NCBI RefSeq assembly: GCF_028640845.1
Contig: NC_080539.1
Span: 190,349,436-190,413,435, forward strand
Direction: 5' to 3'
Origin: Ahaetulla prasina
Taxonomy: Eukaryota; Chordata; Lepidosauria; Squamata; Colubridae
DNA: 64,000 nucleotides
Shown here: positions 54,568-64,000 of the stretch, in pieces
How positions within the stretch are numbered: position 1 is the stretch's first letter
How the letters are laid out: each line of letters begins with the position of its first letter
The notes under the pieces: model-generated
What the model saw: only the letters and a program-made list of their open reading frames with translations
Told to the model about the DNA's origin: nothing
The model's database searches: none
Program-made: the position numbers and the translations under genes

Positions 54568-56922
54568 TGCTGAAACTATGGAGGAACATGTGAAGTTAGT
54601 GCATGCAGTCCTGAAAAAACTCAGGGCCACTGAACTGTATGCCAAATTGTCGAAGTGCGAGTTTCACAGGATAAAATTGAGTGTTTGGGTTACTGTATAT
54701 CATGAGGCAATAGAGATAGATTCTGAGAAAGTGTGGGTGGTCTTTGAGTAGGCACCCCTCAATTCATCACCTCATTTGCTAATATTGCATTACCCATTAC
54801 CAACCTCCTGAAGACAGAGGCCAAGCTCAAGCCTAGCCGCCACTTTGAGTGGATGATGGAATGCCAAGCAGCATTTGAGAAACTCAAGCAGCTATTTGTG
54901 GTTGAACCCGTACTTAAACATTGTGACACGGATGACCCCATTGTGGTCCAGGCAGACGCCAGCGATGTAGCTGTGGGGGGCGTGCTCTTGCAGGCTAACG
55001 TCAAAGGGGCCTTACAACTCTATGCTTACACCTCCAGGAAATTAACGGAAACTGAGAGGAGATGGGCAATTTGGAAGAAGGAAGAAGCATTTGTGGTCCG
55101 ACGGGCCCTATTAACTTGAAGACATTTCCTTGAATGAGCAAAGCACCCATTTGAGGTGTGGACATAAAAACCTGAAAGCCCTAAAAACTCCCAGAAAACT
55201 GTCACCCAAAAAAATTTGTTGGGTGCAATACTTTAACCATTTTAACTTTTCCTTGCACTACATTCCTCTGGGAAAGAACTTTATGGCAGATGCTTTATCT
55301 AGATGGCCCCAGTACAATAATAGTGCTAGGCCAGAAGTGATCCATCCAGTCATCTCTTCTAAGCGACTAGCTGCCCTGGGGGTTACCAGAGTCCAGAAAA
55401 AGTTGGACTTCACTCTCTCCAATGACTTATGCGAAGAGTTGAAAGGGGAGCTGAAAAATGATGGTTGGTTTCTGTCCCACACAAGAGTGCACAATGTGAG
55501 GTGGCCTAGCGTGCATTGGTGCTAAACTATGTACCTGCCAGTCTTAGGGAGACTGTGTTGCAACTGGCCCATGATTCAAAAGCTGCTGGGCACTTTGGTT
55601 TTGTGAAGACTTTACACCTGGTAAAACGGCAGTTTTGGTGGCCTTCATTGAAAAAGGACATAGAGTCATATGTGGCCAGCTGTCCTATGTGTGCTGCTGC
55701 TAAGAGACCCCCAGAAAATCCTGCTGGACTCCTCCAGTGTCACCAGTCCTAGTGCCCATGGAAGGAAGTATCTATGGATTTTATTGCTGAATTACCTGAG
55801 AGTGGGGGGAATACGGTCATTTGGGTGATTACGGATTTACTTTCCAAACTCCAAAATATCCTCTGTTAAAACACTCGCTAAAATATTTATTCAACATGTG
55901 TATAGGTTACATGGTGTTCCTGATCATATTATTTTGGATAGGGGCGTACAATTTACCTCCCACTTCTTGTGGGAATTCCTGAAGTTGTTAGACTCTTCCG
56001 AGAGTCTAAGCTCCACCCACCCCACCCCAAACTAAAGGGGACTGTGAACGCACTAACTTGGTTCTAGAACAGTACCTTAGATGCTACATAAATTACCAGC
56101 AGGAAAACTAGGCCAACCTCCTGCCATTCACAGAGGTTGCTTACAATAACTCAATCGATAGTAGCACTGGCTTCACCCCGTTAAAAGTTTATTCTAGTCA
56201 GGATTACATCCCTATACCAGAACTGCCTGAGGATCCCCTCCTTAATAGAGTGGATTGAACAGCTACAATGCATTTGGCCAGTCACCCGTAAGGCATGGGA
56301 TGAGGCACATCAGGCCTATAAGAAACAGGCTGACAAGAAAAGAGTTAAACCAAAAGAATTCCAAGTGGGGGACAAGGTTTTCCTATCTACAAAGTACTTA
56401 CAAACCACCCTACAAAGTACTTACAAACCACCCAAAAATCAAAGTAACTGGGGCCCATTTATGTAAGCTCTTCCCCATAGTCAGAATCATCAACCCGGTC
56501 AAAGTACAGTTAGAACTGCCCAAACCCTTAGGCAGATCCACCCAGGATTTCATGTTAGCTTGCTCAAGCCTGAACTTGTGTCTTGTCTTCAGCCTGCCCC
56601 CCTCAAATTTCCCTACTCATAGAAGGGGAACAGCACTTTGAAGTCAAGGAAACCCTGGACTCCAGGAAACATAGAGGGAAAGTTTATTTGGTTTATTTAT
56701 TTATTTGATAGTTTATTTGGTGGTCTGGAAACATTCCCCTGACTCACAATCTGAATGGGTGGATGGGTTTGGGCTCCCAAACTCCTTCAGTTGTTTCACC
56801 AAAAATACCCTGATAAACCATAATGTTCCTTTATGCTCCTGTATGTAGGCTACTCTCTGTATTCTATGTCCTTTATTGTTTTTTTCCTTTAGTGCTAACG
56901 CCTCTACTGCAGGAGGGCCGAA
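54568..56922 (+). pseudogene. Gypsy (Q family) RT end, RNase H, integrase, chromodomain
   Basis: Plus strand: RT end (TMEEHVKLVHAVLKKLRATELYAKLSKC), RNase H (VVQADASDVAVGGVLLQANV, TSRKLTETERRWAIWKKE), integrase zinc finger (HDSKAAGHFGFVKTLHLVK, SCPMCAAAK), core (SMDFIAELP, VWVI-type TDL, DRGVQFT-like). A C-terminal region and chromodomain remnant follow (GEQHFEVKETLDSRKHRGK). Frameshifts are frequent. It ends at the polypurine tract GCAGGAGGGCCGAA and an LTR start TGTCAGC at 56923, matching Gypsy Q at 16660. Confidence 0.87.
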
Positions 56923-57340
56923 TGTCAGCTGGATCTCCAGCATGGAATTCTACTTTGATAATGAAGGGTTAATATTTTATGTATGTTTTGGAATGCGGGT
57001 AGCACTCTTATCTCAGATGGCACACCTCATTTAAGCAGTGTTCCCAGCATATACAACGATACAGGATGAAACAAAGTATAACCTGAAACATTTGTTGCTT
57101 TATCTTCCTTGCATACACGCATATTCGCCTGAAAGCCAATGATGTAATTACTATCCAATTATTGTGCCTTGGAAATTCATTATCCAATAATGAAGTAACA
57201 CATATGTTAGCTGAGCTATGAAAAGCTATATAAACTTTGTGTAATGTTCAATAAAAATTGGATTATTCTGCTGATTCTGGTTACTGCTGATTCTGGAAAA
57301 AGTCTGATTCATTATCATCAACCCTCAGGTCGTTTCAACA
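56923..57340 (+). repeat. Gypsy LTR start followed by ERV 5' LTR
   Basis: The first few tens of bases (TGTCAGCTGGATCTCC) belong to the Gypsy LTR. The ERV LTR begins somewhere between about 56940 and 56960 and ends at 57340 (TTTCAACA). A TATATAAA box at about 57229 and AATAAA at about 57251 define a promoter and poly(A) signal, giving a short R region. The upstream border is not resolved. Confidence 0.75.
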
Positions 57341-57342
57341 AT

Positions 57343-57360
57343 TGGCGCCTGGAACCGGGA
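57343..57360 (+). other. ERV primer-binding site, tRNA-Lys-like
   Basis: TGGCGCCTGGAACCGGGA lies two bases after the LTR end. The TGGCGCC core and GGGA end resemble tRNA-Lys primer sites, with a few differences in the middle. Confidence 0.7.
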
Positions 57361-57437
57361 CCTCTTACTTCGTCTGCCAAGGATAGGTGCACCGACAGCC
57401 TTCGGGTTTCTACAACCATTTTTTGGTTTCTGTAAGT

Positions 57438-58924
57438 ATGGGGTCTTTGCTTTCTCAGGAACAAAGAAAGAATGCAGATGAGTTAGGTTATCTTTTTAAG
57501 AAAAATGATAAAGTAGTGTTGCAGCGTGCTCTCTTTCGGCTGGTCCGTGAGATTGCTTCACAATGTTTATGGTATCCCGTAAAGGGCTCTTTAAAATTGT
57601 CAGACTGGGAGAAAATTGGAACAATTTTGCATTCCGAGCTAAGGGCAGAGATAGAGATTTTGCATGTTTGGCATTTATGTTGCCATGCTATAGAAACATT
57701 TGGTCATAAGGAAGTTTATCTTTTAACACCTCCTTCGCCTCAGTATCTACTGCTGTGGTGTGTCCTCCGGTATCTGAAAATAAGTTTTTGTTGCCTCCTG
57801 CTCCTCATGATACTGGACAAAAGCCTCCTCCTGACATCGTTCCGCAATCTTCTTTTCAAAAGAGAGTGGACACTTGTAAGAAGGATGCTGCTATTTCTGG
57901 GGAAGAATTAGCTGAATTGTTGTCTGTATGTCCTATTCAATATCATCCAGGACCTCAGGCTGATCAGCAGATAGCAGAATGGGAGGGCTTGCCATATCAA
58001 ATCTTACGGGAGTTGAAGAAAGCTATCACAGATTATGGTTAGTGATTATAAGGCCTCTTGTAAAATTAGTGGAAATTTTACAAGGGGTCTGCTAGAAGGA
58101 ATTAAGAATGGTTATACTATGGTTCCTGAAGACTGGAAGCAGGTATTTCACATGATTCTGTCTTCCATGCAATATGTTGTTTGGGAAAGTGAATATATGC
58201 GTCATGCCCAGGCTGCTGCTTTAGGAGGGGGGTGGTGCTTACACAGTAGAACAATTATTTGGGTCAGGTCAATTTGCAACCATTCTTGCACAAGTTGTTC
58301 TTCCTCCCGCTATCTTAGCTATAGTTTCTGAGTGTGCTTTTAGGGCTTTTTTGAAAGTTCCACAAGCTGGTGAGCCACGAGCTAATTTTTCTAATATACA
58401 TCAGGGAGCAACGGAGCCTTACACTGATTTTATAGAACGACTTTCAAAGGCTATTCGTCAGTAATTTGATCATCAGGAAGCTGCAGGAGAATTGTTACGT
58501 CAGTTAGCTATTGAAAATACTAACAGATTGTAAATGTGCTCTGCAACCTTTGAAAGCCACAGATCACTACACTCTAGCAGATATGTTATGTGTCTGTCAG
58601 GATATAGGGTCTTAGACATACAAGATGCATTTATTAGCTGCTGCTATTCAGAAAAGACAGAAGCCCATAGGGAATTGTTTCAGATGTGGGAAATCTGGTC
58701 ATTTTCAAAAAGATTATCATTCTACGCCATCTACTGGTGTTAACCGTCCTTCCAAGAAATGTCCTATTTGCAAAAAGGGGTTTCATTGGGCTAATCAGTG
58801 TCGCTTTCGCTCGGGAAACTTGCCAATGGGTGTGGTACCCACCCAGAAAACAAAGCATGCCTTTTCCGTCACACTACCTCCCTCTCCCGTGCCGCCCCAG
58901 CCGGTAGCACTGGGGTCGATTTAA
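57438..58924 (+). pseudogene. ERV gag (betaretrovirus-like), broken
   Basis: It begins MGSLLSQEQ, with the glycine-2 expected of a myristoylated matrix protein. A GTAAGT splice-donor-like hexamer at 57432-57437 directly precedes the ATG. The matrix region shifts frame near 57770. A PPAPHD-type proline stretch and the capsid start follow (LPYQILRELKKAI, MVPEDWKQVFH, QYVVWESEYMR). The nucleocapsid has two CCHC knuckles near 58675-58800. The first has lost its last cysteine (CFRCGKSGHFQKDY), the second is complete (CPICKKGFHWANQC). At least three stops or frameshifts. Not functional. Confidence 0.88.
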
Positions 58925-59583
58925 TTACTCAAGAAGATTTGGATTTTAAGTTTCCTTTAGAAGTTAAACTTGTGCCTTCTCAGTACACTGGTTCTATTCC
59001 TTCTGGACTAGTTGGTCTTCTTTTACCACATTCTTCTGCTCATAAATTGGGCTGTTTTGTGGTTCCAGGGATTATTGATTCTGATTATACTGGGGTTATT
59101 CTTATGCAAATATGGGTTAATATTCCACAACTTCTCTCTAAAGGCTCTTCTGTGGCACAACTGCTTTTCCTTCCAAATGAGGTTCCTGCTTCTGGCACAG
59201 GGCACCATGGTGAAGCTGGATTTGGCTCTACCTCTCTTTCTGTAGGGCTTCTTCATCCAGTCACCTCTCTTCAGCCACTTCTTACATTGTATCTTAATAA
59301 GCAACCTTTTCAGGGATTGCTGGATACAGGTGCCGATGTTACTGTCATCTCTCTTTTACAGTGGCTCGTGCAATGGCCCAAACGTGCTGTTAATTCCTTA
59401 TGGGGCATTGGTGGGTCCACAGCTGCCTGGCAAAGCACTCGTCCTATAATCATCACAATTTCTGCAGGTAAGTCTGTCTCTTTACAACCTTATATTTTAG
59501 ATATTCATACTAATATATGGGGCAGGGATCTTCTTTCTCTTCTCAATGCTCATCTGGTTTTAGATGATGGCGCTTCCTCTTAA
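58925..59583 (+). pseudogene. ERV dUTPase and protease
   Basis: One open frame. A dUTPase-like domain comes first (GLVGLLLPHSSAHK, VVPGIIDSDYTG, GSSVAQLLFLP). An aspartic protease follows with FQGLLDTGADVTVIS (DTG active site) and a C-terminal WGRDLL. The order dUTPase-protease between gag and pol is the betaretrovirus arrangement. No break is seen in this segment; flanking genes are broken and the provirus lacks its 3' half. Confidence 0.88.
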
Positions 59584-61041
59584 ATGGATTTATTCCGAAC
59601 CTGTTTGGATTGAGCAATGGCCTTTATCATCTGAAAAATTGATTGCTCTTCATTCTCTAGTACAGGAGCAACTGGCTGCTGGTCATATTGAGCCTTCCAC
59701 TAGTCCGTGGAATACTCCTGTTTTTGTTATCAAAAAGAAAAGTGGAAAACGGAGAGTTTTGCATGATCTTTGCCAGATAAATAAGTGTATTCAACCTATG
59801 GGACCTTTACAATGTGATCTTCCAAATCCTAATTTAATCCTACAGTCTCATAAATTACTGTTTGTGGATTTGAAAGATTGCTTCTTTACTATTCCTTTAC
59901 AGCCACAGGACAAAGAAAAATTTGCTTTTACTATGCCTGTGTTAAATAATAGTCAACCTACAAAACGCTATCATTGGTGTGTTTTACCTCAGGGTATGTT
60001 AAATTCTCCTACTTTATACCAACATGTTGTGGATCAAACTTTGCAACCTTTTCGTGATCAATTTCCTTCTTATTTAGTCTATCATTATATGGATGATATT
60101 TTAATTGCTGGCCAAGATTTTGATGAAGAACAAGTGTTACAAAAACTGACTGCCATTGTGGCCAGAAGGGGGCTCTATATAGCTCCTAAAAAAATACAAC
60201 GCACTGCACCTTACACATATTTGGGGCATAAAGTTTTACAATCTTCTTCTATTCCTATATTACCTGGGCTGAAAGTGCAAACTTCATATACTTTAGTTCA
60301 ATGGCAGAAATTGTTAGGCATAATTAATTGGGCTCGTCCATATTTTCAAATCTCTACAGGAGAAATGTTACCTCTTTTCTCTTTGTTAAAAGGTTCCAAG
60401 CATCCTGGAGACTTGGTGTCTCTCATCACCTTGCAGAAGAATTGTCCACATGATATTCTAACTTAAGTTAGACTGTGATATGTTGATAGAATAGCTTCCA
60501 CAGCTATGGGACTATGGTTAGCAATTCTTCCTACTTCACCATTACCTACTGGATGTCTTTATTCTCTCTTTACTGAAAAGGCAATAAACATTCATGAATG
60601 GTTAAATTTATCTGCTTCTCCTCCGCGAAATATTTTTCCTTATCAGTCAGCTTTAGAGGAACTAATTATTAAGGCATGGAGACGAGCTCTACAATTAACA
60701 GGTCGAGACTTGGATGGTATTGCTTTCACTCGTACTAAACTTGAACTTGAACATGAACATTTAATGACTGTCTCTGACTCATATCAAATTATTTTTTCTC
60801 AGTATCTTGGTGATATTAGCTATTCTTTGCCTAAAGATCCTTGAATAGTTATTACAAGTACATTAAATCTCTCTTTTTCTTCTGTTTTTGTTCGCTCTCC
60901 TCTTCCTGAAGCCTTGACAGTATTTACAGATGGATCACCTACTCGAGGTGTAGTGATTTGGACAGATGGTCATCAATGGTTTTCTAAATACACTTCAATT
61001 CAGACATCTGCTCAACGTTCTGAGTTGGTTTGCTATTGGTT
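59564..61041 (+). pseudogene. ERV pol (RT and partial RNase H)
   Basis: Overlaps the end of the protease frame, as expected for a frameshift-expressed pol. RT motifs: QLAAGHIEPSTSPWNTPVF, VLHDLCQIN (Cys where Arg is usual), FVDLKDCFFTIPL, FAFTMP, VLPQGMLNSP, YMDD (catalytic) and YLGH. A stop at 60466 is followed by the connection region (60506-60844) and RNase H start (VFTDGSPTRG, TSAQRSEL). The sequence then ends at about 61041. Integrase, env and 3' LTR are absent. Class II (betaretrovirus-like) by motif style. Confidence 0.9.
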
Positions 61042-61174
61042 GCCATAGTAATGGGGACATGGCACATGGCATTTGGGTTAGGGAAGTGAGCTGGTGAGGT
61101 AAAGTTCCATGTGAACTAAAAGGGAGGTTTGCTCTCTAGAATTACTGCGCCACGGAGTGGACTTGTTTACATCC

Positions 61175-61442
61175 TGTCAAGGCCAACTGTCCTAGGGCTC
61201 CAGATGGGCAAAATACCGGAATATGAGCTTCATACAACATCATACTGGACATTGATTGGACACTCAGCAAGGGACCCTGTGGGGGGAGGGATTTGGGGAA
61301 AGTTTCAGTCTGTAACTTTTGCATGCTTTGAATCAGATCTTGTCTTGCTTTTGCTATCATTTCAAATTCAGTAAAAGTACTCCGTCTCTATCTCAATGGA
61401 GTTGGAGGTTTTCTTTCTTTCTGAATGGAGGCAGGCCTGACA
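61175..61442 (+). repeat. Candidate short solo LTR
   Basis: Ends TGTCAAGGCC and GGCCTGACA form an inverted pair; flanks CATCC and CCTCC differ by one base. CAGTAAAAG near 61369 may be a poly(A) signal. No family recognised, no TATA box seen. Confidence 0.35.
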
Positions 61443-61539
61443 CCTCCTTTCTTTCCCTCTAAGTATTGTTGCTTCAAATACTCTTGTGATTACAAGGCTA
61501 TTATGGTAGAGTTAGAGAGGGAGTGTTTAAAAAAAGGTG

Positions 61540-61792
61540 TAGGACTTGTCAAGGCCCTTGGCTTACAACCATTCATTTAGTGACAGTTTAAAGTTATAAT
61601 GGCACCAAAAAAAGTGACCTATGAACATTTTTCACACTTACCTTTATTAACATCCCTATGGTCATGTGATCAAAATTTGGATGCTTGGCAACTGGTTCAC
61701 TGGCAACAGATTGGCAAAACTCACTTATCAATTGTCTCGCTTAGCAACAGATATTTTGGACTGTATTGTGGTCACAAATTGAGGATTACCTG
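61540..61792. mobile_element. GGTAGTCC-family MITE, internally deleted
   Basis: GGCTTACAACCATTCATTTA, GTCATGTGATCAAAATTTGG, AACTCACTTATCAATTGTCT and the end TTGAGGATTACCTG followed by TA identify the family of 47649, 48835 and 53306, in opposite orientation to 47649. The left end is altered. Confidence 0.8.
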
Positions 61793-61794
61793 TA

Positions 61795-63120
61795 TAGTCC
61801 CTTTTATTAACTCGGTATTTTCAGTATGCTTAGAAATGGCATAATAGATAATTTAACTCAGAAGCCTTTAAAAAAACTATGTTAGGTGGGTTAGATAAAG
61901 ATCACAAAGGTCAATCTCCATAACATCACCAACGATGGATTATTCAATCCAATTATTATTTAATTATTCAATCAAGATCTAAAAGTACATACTATACTGG
62001 AACCACAATCATTCCTGCACTGCCACTTACTACTTACAAGTATAAGAAGAAGAATGATAAGGAACAAAACATTTTTTATATTCTCCTAGCCAGCAGTAAC
62101 AGTAAGAAATAGACCTATTTGCATGGATATGAACTGTCTTCTGCTCAAAGTGACCTGCTGAGCAGCTTGACCACATTTATGCCTTTAGCAATATGAAGCA
62201 AAAGTTGGCTTCTGGAATTCTTGTGCTTATTCCTAGAGTAGGTGTGAGGGGTAATCAGTTTACCTTGTATGTGATTTACTGAGCATACTTGCAGAAGAGA
62301 TCCTTACAGGTTACTAAAATCAAAGTGCTTAACAGCAAAGAAGCAGAGCAGCAAAAATCAAATAAACCCAAGTGAACCCAAAACACGAACTGAAAGACTG
62401 GAAAGAAAAGGAACAACTTAAAATTTAAAGGAAATTTTAAGATTATTGAAATTACACAGATCTGTGATTTAAAAACAATATGGGAGAAATGTAGGAGTTG
62501 CCTTTACATGGTATGCTATAAGAAGAGGTCAGGCAGAGCTCTTGCCAAACCCAAAGATTTGGAATACTCCATGAAGGATGAAACTTGGAGCAAAACCATC
62601 ATCATGAGTCTATGGTGGAAAGTAAGCTACCTAGGAGGAATGCCAAAGTCAATGTCTTCTGATAAAGCTCTGAGGCTCTTGTTGATATTGCTGCACATTG
62701 CATAAGTGGCCAGAGCTCAGGTTTCAATTAGATATGGGGGATGTGTTTTGCTTTGTATTTGTGCCAAGATAATAAGTCTATATTTACTTGGGGGGTGGGG
62801 GGTGATTGAAAACAGGGTAAATTATCCCTTCATTTTTGTTAGTTTACCAATTTTCATCACTTAGGAAGGAGCAAACATGGGGCTAATGAAGCATGTTTTT
62901 TTTTACTAGAGCCCACTTTATCAGATATATCTAACAAAGGACTCTAGTCAAAAGATATTTACACCATAATAAATGTGTTAGTTTTCAAAAGTTACAAGAA
63001 GCGTGTAGATTTTGAATCAATAGGTTTTGGAAATTGTAAGGACTAATCTGTTCTATTAAGGCTGGTTTATTATATCAGCAGATTAATCAAAATACACACT
63101 CATTCAGTGAGGTTACTTAC
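61795..63120. other. UBE2F intron sequence
   Basis: A/T-rich, no repeat or gene recognised. Leads into the donor GTAAGT of the microexon (minus). Confidence 0.35.
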
Positions 63121-63153
63121 AGTAAATAAAGAGTTTAATCCCCAAACAACATC
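63121..63153 (-). CDS. UBE2F: UBE2F microexon (33 nt), NEDD8-conjugating E2 enzyme
   Basis: On the minus strand this exon reads DVVWGLNSLFT. It is preceded by a pyrimidine-rich acceptor ending CCCCTTTTCAG and followed by a consensus donor GTAAGT. The peptide matches the stretch of vertebrate UBE2F just before the C-terminal helices. UBE2F is the E2 that takes NEDD8 from the UBA3/NAE1 E1 and, with RBX2, modifies cullin 5. The 33-nt length and phase-0 borders fit directly onto the exon at 47151-47213, whose peptide continues the same protein. The upstream exon, which should end near WAPTRTLK, is not found between 63154 and 64000 and so lies outside the window. The identification is from remembered UBE2F sequence plus perfect splice-site and frame logic across three exons. 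Confidence 0.93.
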
Positions 63154-63217
63154 CTGAAAAGGGGAAAAAAAGGATTCAACCAAAATTAAATATCTCAAAT
63201 GCATTATATATAAAAAC

Positions 63218-63287
<70 letters not shown>
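63218..63287 (+). repeat. (GATA)17.5 microsatellite
   Basis: Seventy bases of perfect AGAT repeats, 64 bp from the UBE2F microexon on the acceptor side. On the transcribed (minus) strand it reads (TATC)n. Confidence 0.97.
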
Positions 63288-63477
63288 GCAGACAATCAGA
63301 AAGATCATGAAACTACTGGAAACATCCTTATGAATTTCATAATTTTTCAAGAACCTGATTTGCAAATTTGCAAACAAATGCAAATCTTTGAAACTATGCA
63401 ACCATTTAAATTTAAATTCCCTAGTTCCTGATTTTTATATCCCTGTTATCAGGTATGTTTATCTTAAAGCTCTACAG

Positions 63478-63646
63478 CAGACATGTCCAGTGGAGTGCAC
63501 ACGGCTCTCGACCCACAAGACCATAAGGTTTTAACATTATTGTGTGCATTTATATACATTAACTATATTATATAGTTTATATGCAGCCCAAGAAAATTCC
63601 TCTTCACTCAATGTAGTGCAGGCAACCAAAAGGTTGGACATGCCTG
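63478..63646. mobile_element. hAT-like MITE (CAGACATGTCCA ends)
   Basis: 169 bp, ends CAGACATGTCCAGTGG and GGTTGGACATGCCTG, flanked by CTCTACAG and CTCTATTA (8 bp, eroded). Lies in the UBE2F intron upstream of the microexon. Confidence 0.7.
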
Positions 63647-63654
63647 CTCTATTA

Positions 63655-64000
63655 CATTCTGACATATTCTCAGACTTTCCAAGCTAAATGATACCCAAGC
63701 TATGAGAATAAAATATGCTGGTTAGCTGGCTGTTTGACTAATTATATGCCTTTAGTGATTAACAACGGTTTAAAGAAATGATTTTGGCAATTTCCTCTTG
63801 CCTATTCTACTCCCTTTATTACTATTTCTCAATTTATTCTAGTGAGTTGAAGGGACTCTTTTGAAACAGTGTGGTACTGTTTATAAGCACTGCTGGGAAC
63901 TGCTAACAATTTCTTCCTGCCTCACTGATAGAAATCTTCCAAGGATCAAAGAGTATTCTGTTAATGAAATTACACCAAGTGGATTTAACCAGTGTCAATT
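63655..64000. other. UBE2F intron sequence
   Basis: No exon or repeat recognised. The preceding UBE2F exon is not here. Confidence 0.35.

Noticed and set aside
63218..63287. GATA array as evidence of a W chromosome
   Set aside because: GATA arrays are common throughout snake genomes; one 70-bp array says nothing about chromosome.
1..64000. CRISPR arrays, bacterial operons, tRNA or rRNA genes
   Set aside because: No spaced direct repeats, cloverleaf or ribosomal signatures; the window is vertebrate nuclear DNA.

Overview
This is nuclear DNA from a vertebrate, most likely a squamate reptile and probably a snake. The inference rests on the repeat mix (L1, L2/CR1-like and Rex1 LINEs, chromodomain Ty3/Gypsy elements, a SPIN-type hAT, Tc1, a betaretrovirus-like ERV, a GATA array) together with one vertebrate gene. 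No rRNA, tRNA, CRISPR or bacterial feature was seen.

The only cellular gene found is the 3' end of UBE2F (NEDD8-conjugating E2), on the minus strand. Three phase-0 coding exons are visible: a 33-nt microexon (63121-63153), a 63-nt exon (47151-47213) and the terminal exon with the stop (36690-36740). All have consensus splice sites. The introns between them are 15.9 kb and 10.4 kb and are swollen with transposons. Earlier UBE2F exons lie beyond 64000.

Left of UBE2F (1-33 kb) is a dense TE nest. A rearranged Gypsy (1.4-5.6 kb, RT fragment inverted against IN-PR-gag-LTR) abuts L1 sequence. An L2-like LINE with an in-place 5' inversion occupies 6.0-9.9 kb. A plus-strand chromovirus-type Gypsy is spread over 11.2-32.6 kb: its RT is split by an ORF1-only L1 (itself carrying a SPIN hAT), and its RNase H and integrase are separated by 14.9 kb flanked by TAGCA repeats. 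That interior holds a second Gypsy (minus), a decayed L2, a nearly intact L2 (about 22.0-24.9 kb) and an L1 whose ORF2 has become a chimera with L2 RT.

The intron at 36.7-47.2 kb holds a Tc1 (38.1-43.8 kb) split by a Rex1 LINE and by a second ORF1-only LINE-like element, then an old L2-like LINE carrying a solo LTR. The intron at 47.2-63.1 kb holds Russian-doll MITEs (TA and 8-bp target duplications), another solo LTR, a third Gypsy, and a truncated ERV with LTR, tRNA-Lys-like PBS, gag, dUTPase/protease and pol but no env or 3' LTR. Target-site duplications read directly from the sequence give a relative chronology for many insertions.

I see no new cellular system. The most notable items are the UBE2F exons, the element architectures (ORF1-only LINEs, twin-priming-like inversion, L1/L2 chimera, split Gypsy) and a shared UUCG-capped hairpin at the L2 3' ends.
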